DNA from: Aralia elata
Lineage: Eukaryota; Streptophyta; Magnoliopsida; Apiales; Araliaceae
Direction of reading: 5' to 3'
DNA length: 64,000 nucleotides
Assembly: GCA_034770075.1 (NCBI GenBank)
Contig: JAVJAP010000139.1
Span: forward strand, 186,001-250,000
Position numbers and translations under genes: made by a program
The notes under the pieces: generated by a model
Database searches by the model: none
What the model saw: the letters and a program-made list of their open reading frames with translations, nothing else
Told to the model about the DNA's origin: nothing
Shown: piece after piece, positions 1-11,526 of the stretch
Numbering within the stretch: the stretch's first letter is position 1
How the letters are laid out: each line of letters opens with the position of its first letter

Positions 1-258
1 TGGTTATTTATTAGATACATTGGTTACCTTCCTACAACTGTTGGATCTTTAAGTACATATTGATGTTTTTTATATTGTTTGTTTTTACTGTAAAATGTAT
101 GAAAAAATATGTTTTATGTTATGGATACTAAGTAAATATATGTTAGTTACTGTCTAATTTGGATTTAGTTAGTATATAATGCTGACTTGGTTACTGTGTA
201 ATATTGACATGGTTACTGCATTATATTACTGTGTTTTATACTGATTTTTTTTTATATT
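1..258. repeat. Tandem repeat unit (about 250 bp, GGTTAC-rich), left part
   Basis: AT-rich DNA with repeated TTGGTTAC motifs. The order of blocks (ACATTGGTTACCTTC, ACAACTGTTGG, a run near GTAAAATG, then several GGTTACTGT blocks and a TTTTATACTG block) recurs at 13685-14375, so this is one unit of a degenerate tandem array. The Sirevirus at 259 inserted at the end of this unit, and the array resumes after 13684. No coding potential seen. Confidence 0.75.
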
Positions 259-1497
259 TGAAAGTCCAATAATAATCTAGAAGGGGGTTGAATAGATTAT
301 CACCGGTTAAAAAATTATCTTAAGCCTTTTAGAATTTTTAGTAGATTAATTTGCAGTGTTAAAAATATAATATAAACGACAGTAAAAATTCAATCACACA
401 ATGCATAGAGATTTATCTAGTTCACAACATACATCACGGGTATGTTGCTACGTCCAGTCTCAAGCTCCTCTCCAGGACTTGAGATCCTATTACTCCCAGT
501 AATAAATACTCCTTTAACAGACGGAGAAGCCTTTACAAAGTTTTAAAGATAAACTAACAACTATCCACAACTAACTTATCTTGGACAACAAGCTCTCAGC
601 TCCCTCCTCAAGCTTAGTTGTGCCTTTTCTTTTGAGTTCGGTTCTATTCTATGATCTGGTCTTGAAATAGCAATTTCTTCCTTTCCTCACAATTTCATTA
701 GAGACCCAACTCCCAGCTGACCTCTCTAAGACTCTGGTCTTGGACAAAGAATTACAAGTCTTTCTCACAGGTACATAAAATAAACTAACTCTACCCTTTT
801 TCTTTTTACAAATGAGTTTGAGTAATATGCTTCTTGAATAAGCAGATACAATTAAAGATCAAGTAATTATATAAGAGTACAATGACTTTTATATATTTGT
901 GGAATATGCTTCTGTGTAAGCAGATATATAATATAAATCTTCGTTTATAAAGAAATATATATTCTTTATAATAAAGAATGTGTTTCTATGGATTTAAACA
1001 GATATAAAAGTTTAATTAATGCAACAAGTATTATATAAATATGAATATAAGATCAAATACTTGTAATGACAGATATCAAGTATAATAAATAAATTAGTTA
1101 AGCAATACTTGATATTTTATCTATTATGTGAATATTAAATAGGGTTACTTAGAACTTCAAATATCGTTCAGATAATATTCTTGTTTAAGGAATATTTTCA
1201 AATATCGGTATCTATAACTGACCAAATTTAAAAGTTCACAACTTATATTTATATAAATATTTTTGATAGATCACTTAGAACTTCAAACACCGTTCAGATA
1301 ATATTCTTGTTTAAAGAATACTTCCAAATATCGGTATCTACAGATGATCTACTTTACGATATTTATATAAATAACTTATATCAATAAGGATCACTTAGAA
1401 CTTCAAACACCGTTTAGATAATATTCTTGTTTAGGGAATATTTCTAAATATCGGTATCTACAGTTGGTCTTTAAACTGATAAGAATAGATGAAATAT

Positions 1498-1541
<44 letters not shown>

Positions 1542-2460
1542 GTGTATAACAATTTATATTTGATATATCTATAATTTCTAACAAGTATGAAATAATATAA
1601 ATACAACAATTTGATAACTTATATCAACAATACTTGTGACCAATTTTCTCTTGTTTAGAAAATAATATCTTTGATAGAAGAGAGATTGAAAGCTTTTTGT
1701 TGTAGAGAGAATGTAGGCAAGGAGAGTATAAGCTTTTCTATTCTTTTGAAATTGGTAAGTTGAAATAAAAGAAAACCTTCCTATTTATAGGATTTTCCGA
1801 GCCAGGGGTAAACTTGTAATTTTGAAAATTAGTTTTGAATTGAATGGCTCGGATTTGTTTGATGAAAAATGTAAGGTCCGAATTTCTTTTTGAAGACACG
1901 GATTGGGCAAGGCTGGCAAGTTTGGTCCAAAATAAATGTTGCCAACATTAAAGTCATCACATTTTAAAAGTTTAGCCCAAGCAAAAATGTCCAGCACATT
2001 TTGGTTAATTCATTTGGCAACTTGCATGACATCACCATATTTGCATGCCCACTTTTCTTACACACACACGGGCACCACATGTACTGCACACACCAATATA
2101 TTATATACATATGCACAAGATATATATATATACGGTTGACATATATATATATATATATATATATATTTGTATTTTTTTCTTTTTGCTCATAAAAGATTTT
2201 AGAGAATCATTTTGAAAAGAAATAGGAATCTCCTTGCCTTAGGAAATGTTAATATATGAATTAATTTCATTAACACTTGATATTTAAATTATTAAGGTCA
2301 AGAAAAATGAATTCAAATTTTTTAGGATGAATAATATTTTTGGTCAAAATAAATAATACATTTAAAAACAATTAAAAAAAATCATATAGAGGGGATTCTA
2401 ACCTTTTAATCCTAACTTTGTTATCATCAAAATAAACTAAAATGATTTGGAGACCTATCA
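259..2460 (-). repeat. Sirevirus 3' LTR
   Basis: Downstream LTR of the minus-strand element, near-identical to 11527-13679. It carries the same three ~120 bp tandem repeats (about 1146, 1271 and 1391 onward), each with CACTTAGAACTTCAAA and AAATATCGGTATCTA blocks. TA microsatellites at 1497-1539 and 2143-2166 are expanded relative to the other LTR. Confidence 0.93.
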
Positions 2461-2891
2461 ATCTCCCCCTTTTTGATGATGGCAACTTAAAAAATATTTT
2501 TGTATATAACTGCTCCCCCTTAGTATATGCATATAAACTTTTGTTGAATGAATTTTAAAACATAATAATCATGGCAGTTTGTATCAGCAATGTATATTAT
2601 TATCACATGCATAACAGTATATAAAATTCATTCATCACATGCAGTTTATATATATATTTCTTCTCCCCCGTTGTCATTATAAAAAATGGGGAAAAGAAAG
2701 CTATTCAGAATCTGCAGAAATTGTTAGTAACAAAATATTGTAGAATAACCTGCAAGGAAGAATAAAATGTCAGAAAAAAATGAACCTGCAGAAGTAGCGT
2801 AGTAACTAGGTTAGTATTTAAGTACAGTGATTCCAAATAGTTAGTATAAGTATATATATATATATATTATGAGTACAGTCCTCCCAAATAG
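2461..2891 (-). other. Sirevirus 3' untranslated region with three polypurine tracts
   Basis: On the minus strand a polypurine tract AAAAAGGGGGAGAT (2461-2475) directly abuts the 3' LTR and should prime plus-strand DNA synthesis. Two further PPT-like G-runs lie at about 2512-2522 (AAGGGGGAGC) and 2661-2670 (CGGGGGAGAA). Repeated PPTs upstream of the 3' LTR are a described Sirevirus feature. The remainder is AT-rich non-coding DNA. Confidence 0.8.
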
Positions 2892-4058
2892 TTAGTTCTC
2901 GCCTAAATCAATAGGAGAGAAGTGTAAGCCCAGAGTTGGAAGAATGTCATCTGGAGCTGAGCTCATGCTGGCAGAGAATTGATAAGGAGGGATTGAAACC
3001 TTCTGATGTTCCATCAATGCATATATCATATCTTTTAGGTGGTGTATTGACTGGTGTAAGACTTCAATTTGACTGAGCATGTTACTATGATTTTGTAATG
3101 AAAGTTGATGCATGCTTTGTAGAGTTTCTATTTGTGAAAAAAGGTTTAGATGAGCCTCAATGGACTCATTGTCATTAGGTTTGAAAATGATGAGTGGTTT
3201 GGGTCGGAGAGTTAGATGAGAGACTATATTACTGTTTTGCACAATTTGGCCTTTTTGATCGAGAAGGTTGATCCCAAGGTGTTTAAACACAGAAGTCAGT
3301 AGAAGACCATAGCCCAAACAGTTGTTATGAAAACAAAACTCAAAGGATGTCAATAATAAGTAAGGAAGATTATAAGGCATGCATTTATTCAAAAGACATT
3401 TCATGAGTTCGAGATCAAAAGGATGTAGAAGTTTATCTTCTCGAACAGGCATAACATTTTGATGAAAAAGTTTTCCCATGAATTGATAAAGTGGTGTCAG
3501 AAATTCCAGACCAATCTTAGAAGGAAAATCAAATACTTGTGCAGGTACAAGTTGATCAGTGACAGTGGACAAGTTTTGCTTGAAAGTGATGCAATTACTT
3601 GTAGTCATGCGTATGGGGTGAGTATACTCATTGATTCTTGGCAAATCTAACATGCATGTTGGTAGGTTTAATGCATGTAAAATGAGTAATTCATCAATGA
3701 TGTACTCTTGACCTTGTATACTAGTGCAGATACCAGTTAAAAGATTGTTTGAGTCTTTTAGGAAAGTCATGTGAGAGTAAAATTCTGCAACAAGTGTAGG
3801 AAATATATGTTTCTCAGGAAAAATGACAATACACTCCCATCCTATATGTTTAAAAAATTCAGGTACCTCAGGAAAGCTATTAAAAGAGGTTCCTATACCT
3901 GGGATGAGATTATGTCTCATATGCTTATACTTGACTTGAGCAGATTGAGTAACTAATAGGGGTTTATAAGTATCAGGATGTATCTCAGAGCTTAGTGATG
4001 TTTTCTTTCTTTTAGATGAGAAAACTAGGTCCATGATAGAAGAATATAATGCAAACAA
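2892..4058 (-). CDS. Sirevirus ORF3, plant-transposon-protein-like, function unknown
   Basis: An open 388-residue ORF between pol and the 3' LTR on the element's coding strand, where Sireviruses carry their extra (so-called env-like) ORF. I see no signal peptide and no clear membrane segment, so an envelope role is not supported. Residues ~70-130 have the pattern FPTLVAEFYSHM followed by a short beta-rich G-x-E-Y-I-I-D-E-L block. This resembles the putative plant transposon protein domain often annotated next to plant retroelements (from memory). The C-terminal third (about 300-360) is heptad-like (Leu, Ile, Met, His, Gln) and probably a short coiled coil. It remains open while pol has decayed. 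Role unknown. Confidence 0.75.
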   Translation of the reverse strand: MFALYSSIMDLVFSSKRKKTSLSSEIHPDTYKPLLVTQSAQVKYKHMRHNLIPGIGTSFNSFPEVPEFFKHIGWECIVIFPEKHIFPTLVAEFYSHMTFLKDSNNLLTGICTSIQGQEYIIDELLILHALNLPTCMLDLPRINEYTHPIRMTTSNCITFKQNLSTVTDQLVPAQVFDFPSKIGLEFLTPLYQFMGKLFHQNVMPVREDKLLHPFDLELMKCLLNKCMPYNLPYLLLTSFEFCFHNNCLGYGLLLTSVFKHLGINLLDQKGQIVQNSNIVSHLTLRPKPLIIFKPNDNESIEAHLNLFSQIETLQSMHQLSLQNHSNMLSQIEVLHQSIHHLKDMIYALMEHQKVSIPPYQFSASMSSAPDDILPTLGLHFSPIDLGEN

Positions 4059-6127
4059 GGAAATAGACCAATGAAACTGTGAATTGTGCAGTTTTTAGAG
4101 GTAGGTTTAGTATACAACTTAGTAAAGAAACCATTAATTTATAGTGGTAGATAAATATGAGTTCAGTAAATGAGTAGTGTAGGCACTCATTGAGCATACA
4201 AACTAAATGAATATAGAGCAAACAAGTCATAATTGAGACTGTAGTATAGCCTTAGTGGAGAAAAGATTTGTAGCCGAAATACTACCACTTCTATTAAATA
4301 CTCTTGAAAGAATTAGTATATATTTTTTTTATAAAAAAATCTCCCAGGTAGATAAACCAAAGTCAAGATGTAATTTTATGGTAAAGTTAAAGTCAACAGA
4401 GAGAGAAAAAAAATATCAGTTTGGCAAACACAGAGTTGCAGCGACACAAGTCTTATCATATGAAGCAAATAAGCAGAAAATTGGTCATAACCACGACCAA
4501 CAAACATTTATTGCAACACAACCATTTAGAGAGACAAAAAAATGGATAAATGTCTAATCAAAAGAAATTTAATAGCCTAAGAATGCTGCAAGTGATTTCT
4601 GAGATGGACGAAAAAGGAGTAGCAGATACTCATGACAATATCTAAATATAGACGGCTAGAGATTTTGAAAAAGGAGTATCATAGTAGTATAAGAGCAAAA
4701 TATACACCTTCCCCTTTTTTTAAGAAATACTCAGCAAAAAAAATATTCAGTCTTGATACATGCAAAGTGAAAAATAGTTCTAGCACATAAAAGGAGAATC
4801 ACGTATATTTCTTGACCATCAGTAGTCAAACCCAATAATCAAATATGTATAAAAAGGATGGGAAGTAAATTTTATTCAGTCCCATCACATGAAACCAATA
4901 TGCATAAGAGGATATGAGAGTTAATATTACAGAGTGTACCTTAGCATAGCCTTATTTTCATATTTAGATTGTGTGTGTAGCTTTTCAATTTTATTCTTCA
5001 CTGGTCGTTCGTCAAGGAGCTTCTTGGACACTCCATAATATATTCTTTACTAACACATGCAATAGCAAAGTCTGATGAAATATTGGGGATATATATATAT
5101 AATAAATCATATAAAGAAATATTTTTTTTTAGGGTAAAAGATTTGTGATTTAACACACCCAAAACATCTTTGAAGAACATTTGAATAATCTGTGAAAACA
5201 TTCATATTTTTTTAAAAAATCTATATAGATGAAGACAAATGTCAGATCTGTAAGATGAAAACATTTAAACAAAATGAGGTGGAGATTTCAGAGATGTAGA
5301 ATCGATTAATCAATGTAGATTTTCGAAAATCAAACTAGAATGACTGATTTTACTTGAGAAATTTCTAGGGTTTTTAGTTTTTTTTTTTTAAAAAAAATCA
5401 GATTTTGGGGAAATTAATCGGTGGAAGTATGAAATCGATGATATAGATTCGATTGATCGGTTTAGATTTCGCAAGAACAGAGTGTAGAACATAGATTTGA
5501 TTAAAAAAAACTTAGGGTTTGAGAGAGTTTTAGGGAGAGAGAGAGCAGACGCGGCGGAAGAGAGAGAAAGGGAGAAATGAAAATGAGATTAAAAAAGAAT
5601 TTTAGATATTTATATTTAGGGTTAAGCAGATGATCCAATGGCTGTGAATTGATCTTAAAATTGATCAATGGTTGCGATCAAATCTGAGTTTTTTAAAAAA
5701 TTTGGGCTGACCAGTTAACCTTAATCCGACGACTGGGATGAATTTGTGCTTCTTTATTATGATCGGACGGTCTCCATGCTTAATCCGTGTGATTTGCTTA
5801 GGTGGCTGCTGATTGGTTGAAGCTTAGGCACATGGATGGATCTGAAATCGTCCGTTAGATGGTTCCTTTAGATCAACATCTTAGATTAATTCTGATATTT
5901 ATATTTATATATATATATATATGAAAATTAAGAATACTATATATTATATATTATAAATTTTTAAGTATGTTAATAAACACAAGAAAAAAAATATTATATT
6001 ATTATATTTAAAAGAATAATAACATTTTACTAAAAAAATGATTAAATATTGAAATTGAAGTCAGAAATAGTATATATAAAAAAAGAATAATTACATATTA
6101 CCAAGTAGATATTAAACAAGCAATTGT
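4059..6127 (-). other. Sirevirus spacer between pol and ORF3, with promoter-like leader
   Basis: About 2 kb with no convincing ORF. On the minus strand it holds TATAAATAT (about 5606-5614), followed 30-90 bp downstream by a strong pyrimidine patch (complement of 5521-5576, CTCTCTCTC and CTTCCGCCGCG). That layout is typical of a plant RNA polymerase II core promoter and 5' leader, and it points toward ORF3. The rest is AT-rich. Short ORFs here (for example 4255-4557 plus strand) look random. Confidence 0.5.
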
Positions 6128-9100
6128 TTATGAAGAGAAATCTAGCATTCCTAAGTCTATATGCAATTTACAGAATCTATCACTACTCAAAGGCTTAGTA
6201 AAAATATCTGCAATATTTAATTATGTATCAATGTGTTCTAATTTAATATTGCCACTGTTTACATGATCGCGTAAGAAATGATGTCTGATATCTATGTGTT
6301 TTGATCTAGCATGTAATACAGTATTTTTACTTAAATTTATAGTGCTTGTATTATCACATAAGATAGAGACACAATTAAATTTTATATTGTAGTCAGCGAG
6401 AGTCTGTTTCATCCACAATATCTGTGCACAACAACGTGCAGCAGCGATATATTCGGCTTCGGTGGTAGAAATAGATACTGAGTTTTGTTTCTTAGAAAAC
6501 CAAGAAACTAGACATCCACCGAGAAACTGACACGTGCCACTAGTGCTTTTTCGATCAACATAATGACCGGCATAGTCAGAATCTGAAAAACACACAAGAT
6601 CAAATGGTTGACCTTTTGGATACCATAGACCTAAGTCGGTAGTTCCCTTAAGATATCGAAATATTCGTTTTACTGCTATCAAGTGTGATTCTTTAGGATT
6701 TGCTTGAAATCTGGCACATTTACAGACACTGAACATAATATCAGGTCTACTAGCAGTGATATACAATAGACTTCCAATCATTCCTCTATACTTCTTTGTG
6801 TCAACACTTTTACCATTTTCATCAGTAGTTAATTTATCAGTGGTTGACATAGGAGTATTAAGAGGTTTTGCAGATTCTAGACCAAATTTCTTAATCATTT
6901 CTTTGCAGTATTTGGATTGAGAAATATGAATACCTTTTTCACCTTGCTTGATTTGCAATCCTAGGAAGAAACTTAATTCTCCCATCATGCTCATTTCAAA
7001 TTCCTTACTCATATTTTCAGAAAAATCATTGCATATAGTAATATCAGTAGAACCAAAAATGATGTCATCAACATAGATTTGAATAATAAGAATATTATCA
7101 TTTTTATATTTAGTAAATAATGTAGTATCAACAGTACCTCTTTTAAAATCCTTTTCAAGTAGAAATTTACTTAACCGTTCATACCAAGCCCCGGGGGCTT
7201 GTTTTAAACCATATAAAGCTTTATGCAATTTAAAAACATATTCAGGATGATCAAAATCTTCAAAACCAGGAAGTTGTTTAACATAAACTTCTTGTTCAAT
7301 AACACCATTTAAAAAGGCAGATTTGACATCCATTTGAAACAGTTTAAAATCTTTATGGCATGCAAAGGCTAATAACATACGTATAGACTCAATTCTAGCA
7401 ACAGGAGCATAGGTTTCATCATAATCAATTCCTTCAAGTTGGTTATACCCTTGTGCAACTAATCTGGCCTTGTTACGTAAAATGGTTCCATTTTCATCTA
7501 ACTTGTTACGAAAAACCCATCGAGTTCCAATAATGGAAGTATCTTTGGGTTTTGGTACTAATTCCCAGACTTTGTTTCTGGTGAATTGTTCAAGTTCTTC
7601 TTGCATGGCAATTATCCAATCTTCATCTACCAAAGCATCTTTTATATTCTTAGGTTCTATTTGAGATAAGAAAGATGAGTGACTAACCATGTTGTGTGCT
7701 TGTGATCTAGTAAGGATTCCTTTATTGAGATCACCAATTACATTATCTAAAGGATGGTTTTTAATGACAAGTAAGTCTTTAGGTAAGTCTTTTAACTGAG
7801 GATTGAGATTTTCAAGAGGATTAACATTGACAGGTGGAGACTCATTATCTATTTTTAGTTTCTCCATATTTCTGAGAATATCTTCAATGACAACATCATT
7901 GTCAACTAACTCTTTATATTTGGGAGGAGGTTTAGATTCATCAAAAGTTACATTCATTGATTCCTCAACAACTAGACTCTTCTTGTTGAAAACCCTGTAA
8001 GCTTTACTGTTAAGAGAGTATCCCAAAAATATTCCTTCATCAGATTTTGGATCAAATTTTACGTGATGTCTTTTAGTATTTAGAATAAAACATTTACTCC
8101 TGAAGACACGAAAATAGTTTATTTTTGGAGTTCTTTTGTAATACAACTCATAAGGAGTTTTGAGCAAAATAAGTCTTAATAAAACTTTGTTTAAAATGTA
8201 ACAGGATGTTGCCACTGCTTCAGCCCAAAAATATTTAGGAAGATATTCATTTAACATGGTATTAGCCATTTCTTGTAAAGTACGATTTTTCCTTTCAACT
8301 ATACCATTTGACTATGGTGTGTAAGGAGCAAAAAAATTATGACTTATACTGTGCTCATCACAGAACATAATAAAATCAGAATTGTCAAATTCTCTTTCGT
8401 GATCAGATCGAATATAGACAATAGAGCTTCCCTGTTGATTTTGAATTTTCTTACATAAAGCAGTGAAAGAGCTTATAGCTTCATTTTTAAATTTCAAAAA
8501 ATCAACCCATGTGAATCGAGAATAATCATCAACCAAAACTAGAATGTAGACAGTACCACCCATGCTATGTTTAGGAATAGGTCCTACTAGGTCCATATGC
8601 AAGAGTTCTAAGGGTCTAGAAGTTGACACAATGAATTTTGGTTTATGAGATGCATGCATTTGTTTTTCCTAATTCACAAGCTTCACAGATATGATCTTTT
8701 AGAAACTTGAGTTTTGGAAGACCACAGACATGTTCTTTAGACGAGATGTTATTTATTAGCTTCATGTTAATGTGTCCTAACCTGCGATGCCAAAGCCATA
8801 GATCATCATTTGCAGATACAAGACACACATTGTCTAGGTGAGAATATGCATCTAGGTCACACGTGTACACATTTTGACTTCTAGGACATGATAAAATCAG
8901 TTTACTAGATTGATCAAATATTGAACAATTATGAGGACTAAAAGATATTTTAAAACCACTATCACATAGTTGACTAATGGATAGAAGATTGTACCTGAGT
9001 CCTGTGACTAATTGTACGTTGGAAATTGTTATGTGTTTATTACCAACGCTTCCAATTCCAATTACTTTACCTTTGTTATTATCTCCAAAGGTTACCTCAC

Positions 9101-9221
9101 CATAGTCTGTAGCTTGTATGTTGATCAATTTTGATTTATCTCCTGTTATGTGTCTTGAACAACCACTATCAAGGTACCACTTACTTTTACTAGAATCAAC
9201 TGCTAGACATACCTGCAACAT
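6128..9221 (-). pseudogene. pol: Sirevirus Pol: protease, integrase, reverse transcriptase, RNase H (broken)
   Basis: Polyprotein that matures Gag, copies the RNA and integrates the cDNA. In order: an aspartic protease (YLDSGCSRHITG, near 9170), a GAG-pre-integrase region (LWHRRLGHIN), the integrase core (8659-8312 onward), a reverse transcriptase with YVDD, and RNase H with the KSTSG and ISTTEAEY blocks. Lesions seen: a frameshift at a five-T run (8663-8667), where the protease and integrase frames overlap by one base step; an in-frame TAG at 8312-8314; and a TAA at 6221-6223 just before the conserved C-terminal ADIFTKPL block. That block continues to a natural stop at 6128. The protein cannot be made intact from this copy. 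Confidence 0.92.
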
Positions 9222-9309
9222 ACATTATTTTCACGACTTGATACCCTTTAATAAGAAGGGTCCTTCGGGTGAGTTCTCCATTTTGTATGAGGAACATTTG
9301 AGTTTTCCC

Positions 9310-11454
9310 TTACAAAACTGGGTACAGGATAATCAGTTTTATTAGATATACATGCATTCTATGAATGACAGGTCTATAGGATGTATAATTTACTTTACCT
9401 GAAAAACTTTGATGATAGTTTTTGTAGGATCTTTCATTATAAAGCTCTTTTCTTATATTCTTTACAACAATAGGTGCAGTGTAAGTTCCTTTTGGTACCC
9501 AAATCATTTTTCCTTTATAGTTTCCATTTTTAGCATTGCATGTATAAATAGAATGACCATTTCTATTACAGTAAGAACATTTAGTGAAGGGAGATATATG
9601 ATCTTTTTCTGTACTTTTAACATGATAAAGTCCTTTATCTTTTGTTTTACTTGATTCTCCAATATATCTCAGTCCTTCTTTGTTAAATCCACATCTTTGT
9701 TGATTAAGCATGAAATCAAGATTTTCCTTTCCTTTTGTGAATTTAAGAATTGTAGTATTTAAATCGTCATGTTCTTCGGTTAGTATTTTGATTTGATCTA
9801 ATAAAGAAGAATCTTCATTTTGGGTCTTTAGAGATGAGTTTTCAAGCATGAGATTTTTAATATCCTCATTTAGCATTTGATTTTGAATTTGAGTATCTTC
9901 ATTGACTACAACAAGTGTTGAATTCTCAACTTCAAGATTTTCAATAGAAATAATAAGTGTTGAATTTTCTATCTCAAGATCTCTGTTTATTTTTCTTAAT
10001 TTTTCTAATTCTTCTTTTAGAGATAGATTTTCTGAAGAATCATTTTCTAGTTTCTCTTTTTCTTCTTTTAAACTTTCATTAACAATAATCAAACTTGAGT
10101 TTTCTATTTCAAGATTTCTATTGGTCTTAATTAATTTTTCAAATGAAATTTTAAGTTTAATAAAATCTTTCTTAATTATTTCATTATCTTCATATAAACA
10201 ATTATATGTTTCTTGTAGTTCATGATGTTCTTCATTTATATTATCTAATGAATGTGTGACAAATGAAGTACTAGGTAATTGATGTTCTGAATTTACCTCG
10301 GACCTTGGTGATGAGTCATTATCTGCCATTAAGCAAAGGTTTGCAATTTCTTCGGTTTGTTCGGCAGTTGCTTCTTCGTTGCTTAGATCCCAGCCTTCCT
10401 CAGCTACTAGCACTTTGTTGTTTGTTAGTTTTGGACAGTCCTTTTTGAAGTGTCCAGGCTGGTTACATTCAAAGCATGTGTTTGAATTTTCATTAGATCT
10501 GACACCTTTGAAGTTGTTGTTGTTGTTTGACTTGAAGTTTCCTCCTTGCGATCTTGGCTTAAAGGCTTGTTTCCCTTTGAAGTTGTTGAAGTTGTTGTTT
10601 GTTTTCATAAAGCCTTTGCCATATTTTCTGGCTTTACTCTGGATCACTCTCCTGAGTTGTCTTGATAATAAAGCAACTTTATTATTATCTAAACTCAAGA
10701 GTTCTTCATTTAACTCCTCATCATCGCTTTCTTGATCTACAAGAAGAGCTTTGAAGGCGATTCCTTTCTTCTTGAGATCTGTATCTGATCCTGCCTTTTT
10801 GACGATCATGTCGACTTCGTGGGCACGAAGATTGCCAATGAGGCTGTCAAGGGGATAGGCGGTTAGATCTTGCATTTCTTTGATGACTGTAACCTTCATT
10901 TTCCATATAGATGGAAGGGCTTTGAGAATTCTTCTGTTTTTCTCATTTGTTGTGTATGCTTTTCCGAGTTGTTCCAGCTCATCAATGATTCTGGAAAAAC
11001 GTGTTTCCATATCAATGATTTTTTCACCTTCATCCAGTTTGAAACTCTCATACTCTTGGATTAGAGCATCTTTTCTGGTTTCTTTGATATGATTGGTTCC
11101 TTCATAAGTAACAATCAGTTTTTCCCAGATTTCTTTTGCATTCTTGCAATTGCTAACTCTTTTGTACTCTTTTTCAATGAGAGCACTAGTTAGCACTTGT
11201 TCGGCTCTGGAAGCTATATTCATAGCCTCTTCATCTTCAGTGGTGAATTCTTTAATATCTTTCTCAACGATCTTTTCACCTTCAATTTTTGTGGGAATTT
11301 TGACACCTCGCTCTATTGCCATCCATACTTTGATTTCTTGTGATTTGGCATAGATTTTGAATCTGTTCTTCCAGGTTGCAAAGTTAGTGCCATCAAATAG
11401 TGGAGGTCTGGACATTGATAGTCCTTCTCTGCAACCAGTAGCATTGTAGGCCAT
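9310..11454 (-). CDS. gag: Sirevirus Gag, extended coiled-coil form
   Basis: Structural Gag protein of the retrotransposon, which packages its RNA in a cytoplasmic particle. The 714-residue ORF starts 70 nt inside the PBS. It opens with the copia Gag pattern (PLFDGTNFATWKNRF, about residues 18-32). A CCHC zinc knuckle CFECNQPGHFKKDC is at about 327-340 after an Asn/Lys-rich stretch. A long Glu/Lys/Leu-rich coiled coil runs over about 410-590, and a second Cys/His cluster CSYCNRNGHSIYTC follows at about 640. The long post-knuckle coiled coil is a Sirevirus trait. The ORF is open, but its frame differs from the protease frame downstream, so pol would need a shift or the end is mutated. Confidence 0.9.
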   Translation of the reverse strand: MAYNATGCREGLSMSRPPLFDGTNFATWKNRFKIYAKSQEIKVWMAIERGVKIPTKIEGEKIVEKDIKEFTTEDEEAMNIASRAEQVLTSALIEKEYKRVSNCKNAKEIWEKLIVTYEGTNHIKETRKDALIQEYESFKLDEGEKIIDMETRFSRIIDELEQLGKAYTTNEKNRRILKALPSIWKMKVTVIKEMQDLTAYPLDSLIGNLRAHEVDMIVKKAGSDTDLKKKGIAFKALLVDQESDDEELNEELLSLDNNKVALLSRQLRRVIQSKARKYGKGFMKTNNNFNNFKGKQAFKPRSQGGNFKSNNNNNFKGVRSNENSNTCFECNQPGHFKKDCPKLTNNKVLVAEEGWDLSNEEATAEQTEEIANLCLMADNDSSPRSEVNSEHQLPSTSFVTHSLDNINEEHHELQETYNCLYEDNEIIKKDFIKLKISFEKLIKTNRNLEIENSSLIIVNESLKEEKEKLENDSSENLSLKEELEKLRKINRDLEIENSTLIISIENLEVENSTLVVVNEDTQIQNQMLNEDIKNLMLENSSLKTQNEDSSLLDQIKILTEEHDDLNTTILKFTKGKENLDFMLNQQRCGFNKEGLRYIGESSKTKDKGLYHVKSTEKDHISPFTKCSYCNRNGHSIYTCNAKNGNYKGKMIWVPKGTYTAPIVVKNIRKELYNERSYKNYHQSFSGKVNYTSYRPVIHRMHVYLIKLIILYPVL

Positions 11455-11512
11455 AGATGGATCTACTTTTAGATATGTCTGTAATCACTTAACAAACAAG
11501 TTAAAAAGCACC

Positions 11513-11524
11513 GCTCTGATACCA
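11513..11524 (-). other. Primer binding site (initiator tRNA-Met)
   Basis: On the minus strand the sequence TGGTATCAGAGC lies 2 bp inside the 5' LTR. This is the PBS used by plant Ty1/copia elements, complementary to the 3' end of initiator tRNA-Met, and it fixes the minus-strand orientation. Confidence 0.93.
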
Positions 11525-11526
11525 AT

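Noticed and set aside
1403..1609. ORF rich in Ile-Tyr repeats
   Set aside because: It is translated TA microsatellite within the Sirevirus LTR.
1785..1997. 70-codon minus-strand ORF repeated at 13024-13236
   Set aside because: Present in both LTRs but short, overlapping the TATA region, with no recognisable domain; probably chance.
2892..4058. Sirevirus ORF3 as a viral envelope gene
   Set aside because: No signal peptide or clear transmembrane segment; it resembles a plant-transposon-protein domain, so envelope is not claimed.
11513..11524. tRNA-like string TGGTATCAGAGC as a tRNA gene
   Set aside because: It is a 12 bp primer binding site only; no cloverleaf sequence around it. The same holds for 61338-61350 and 49421-49438.
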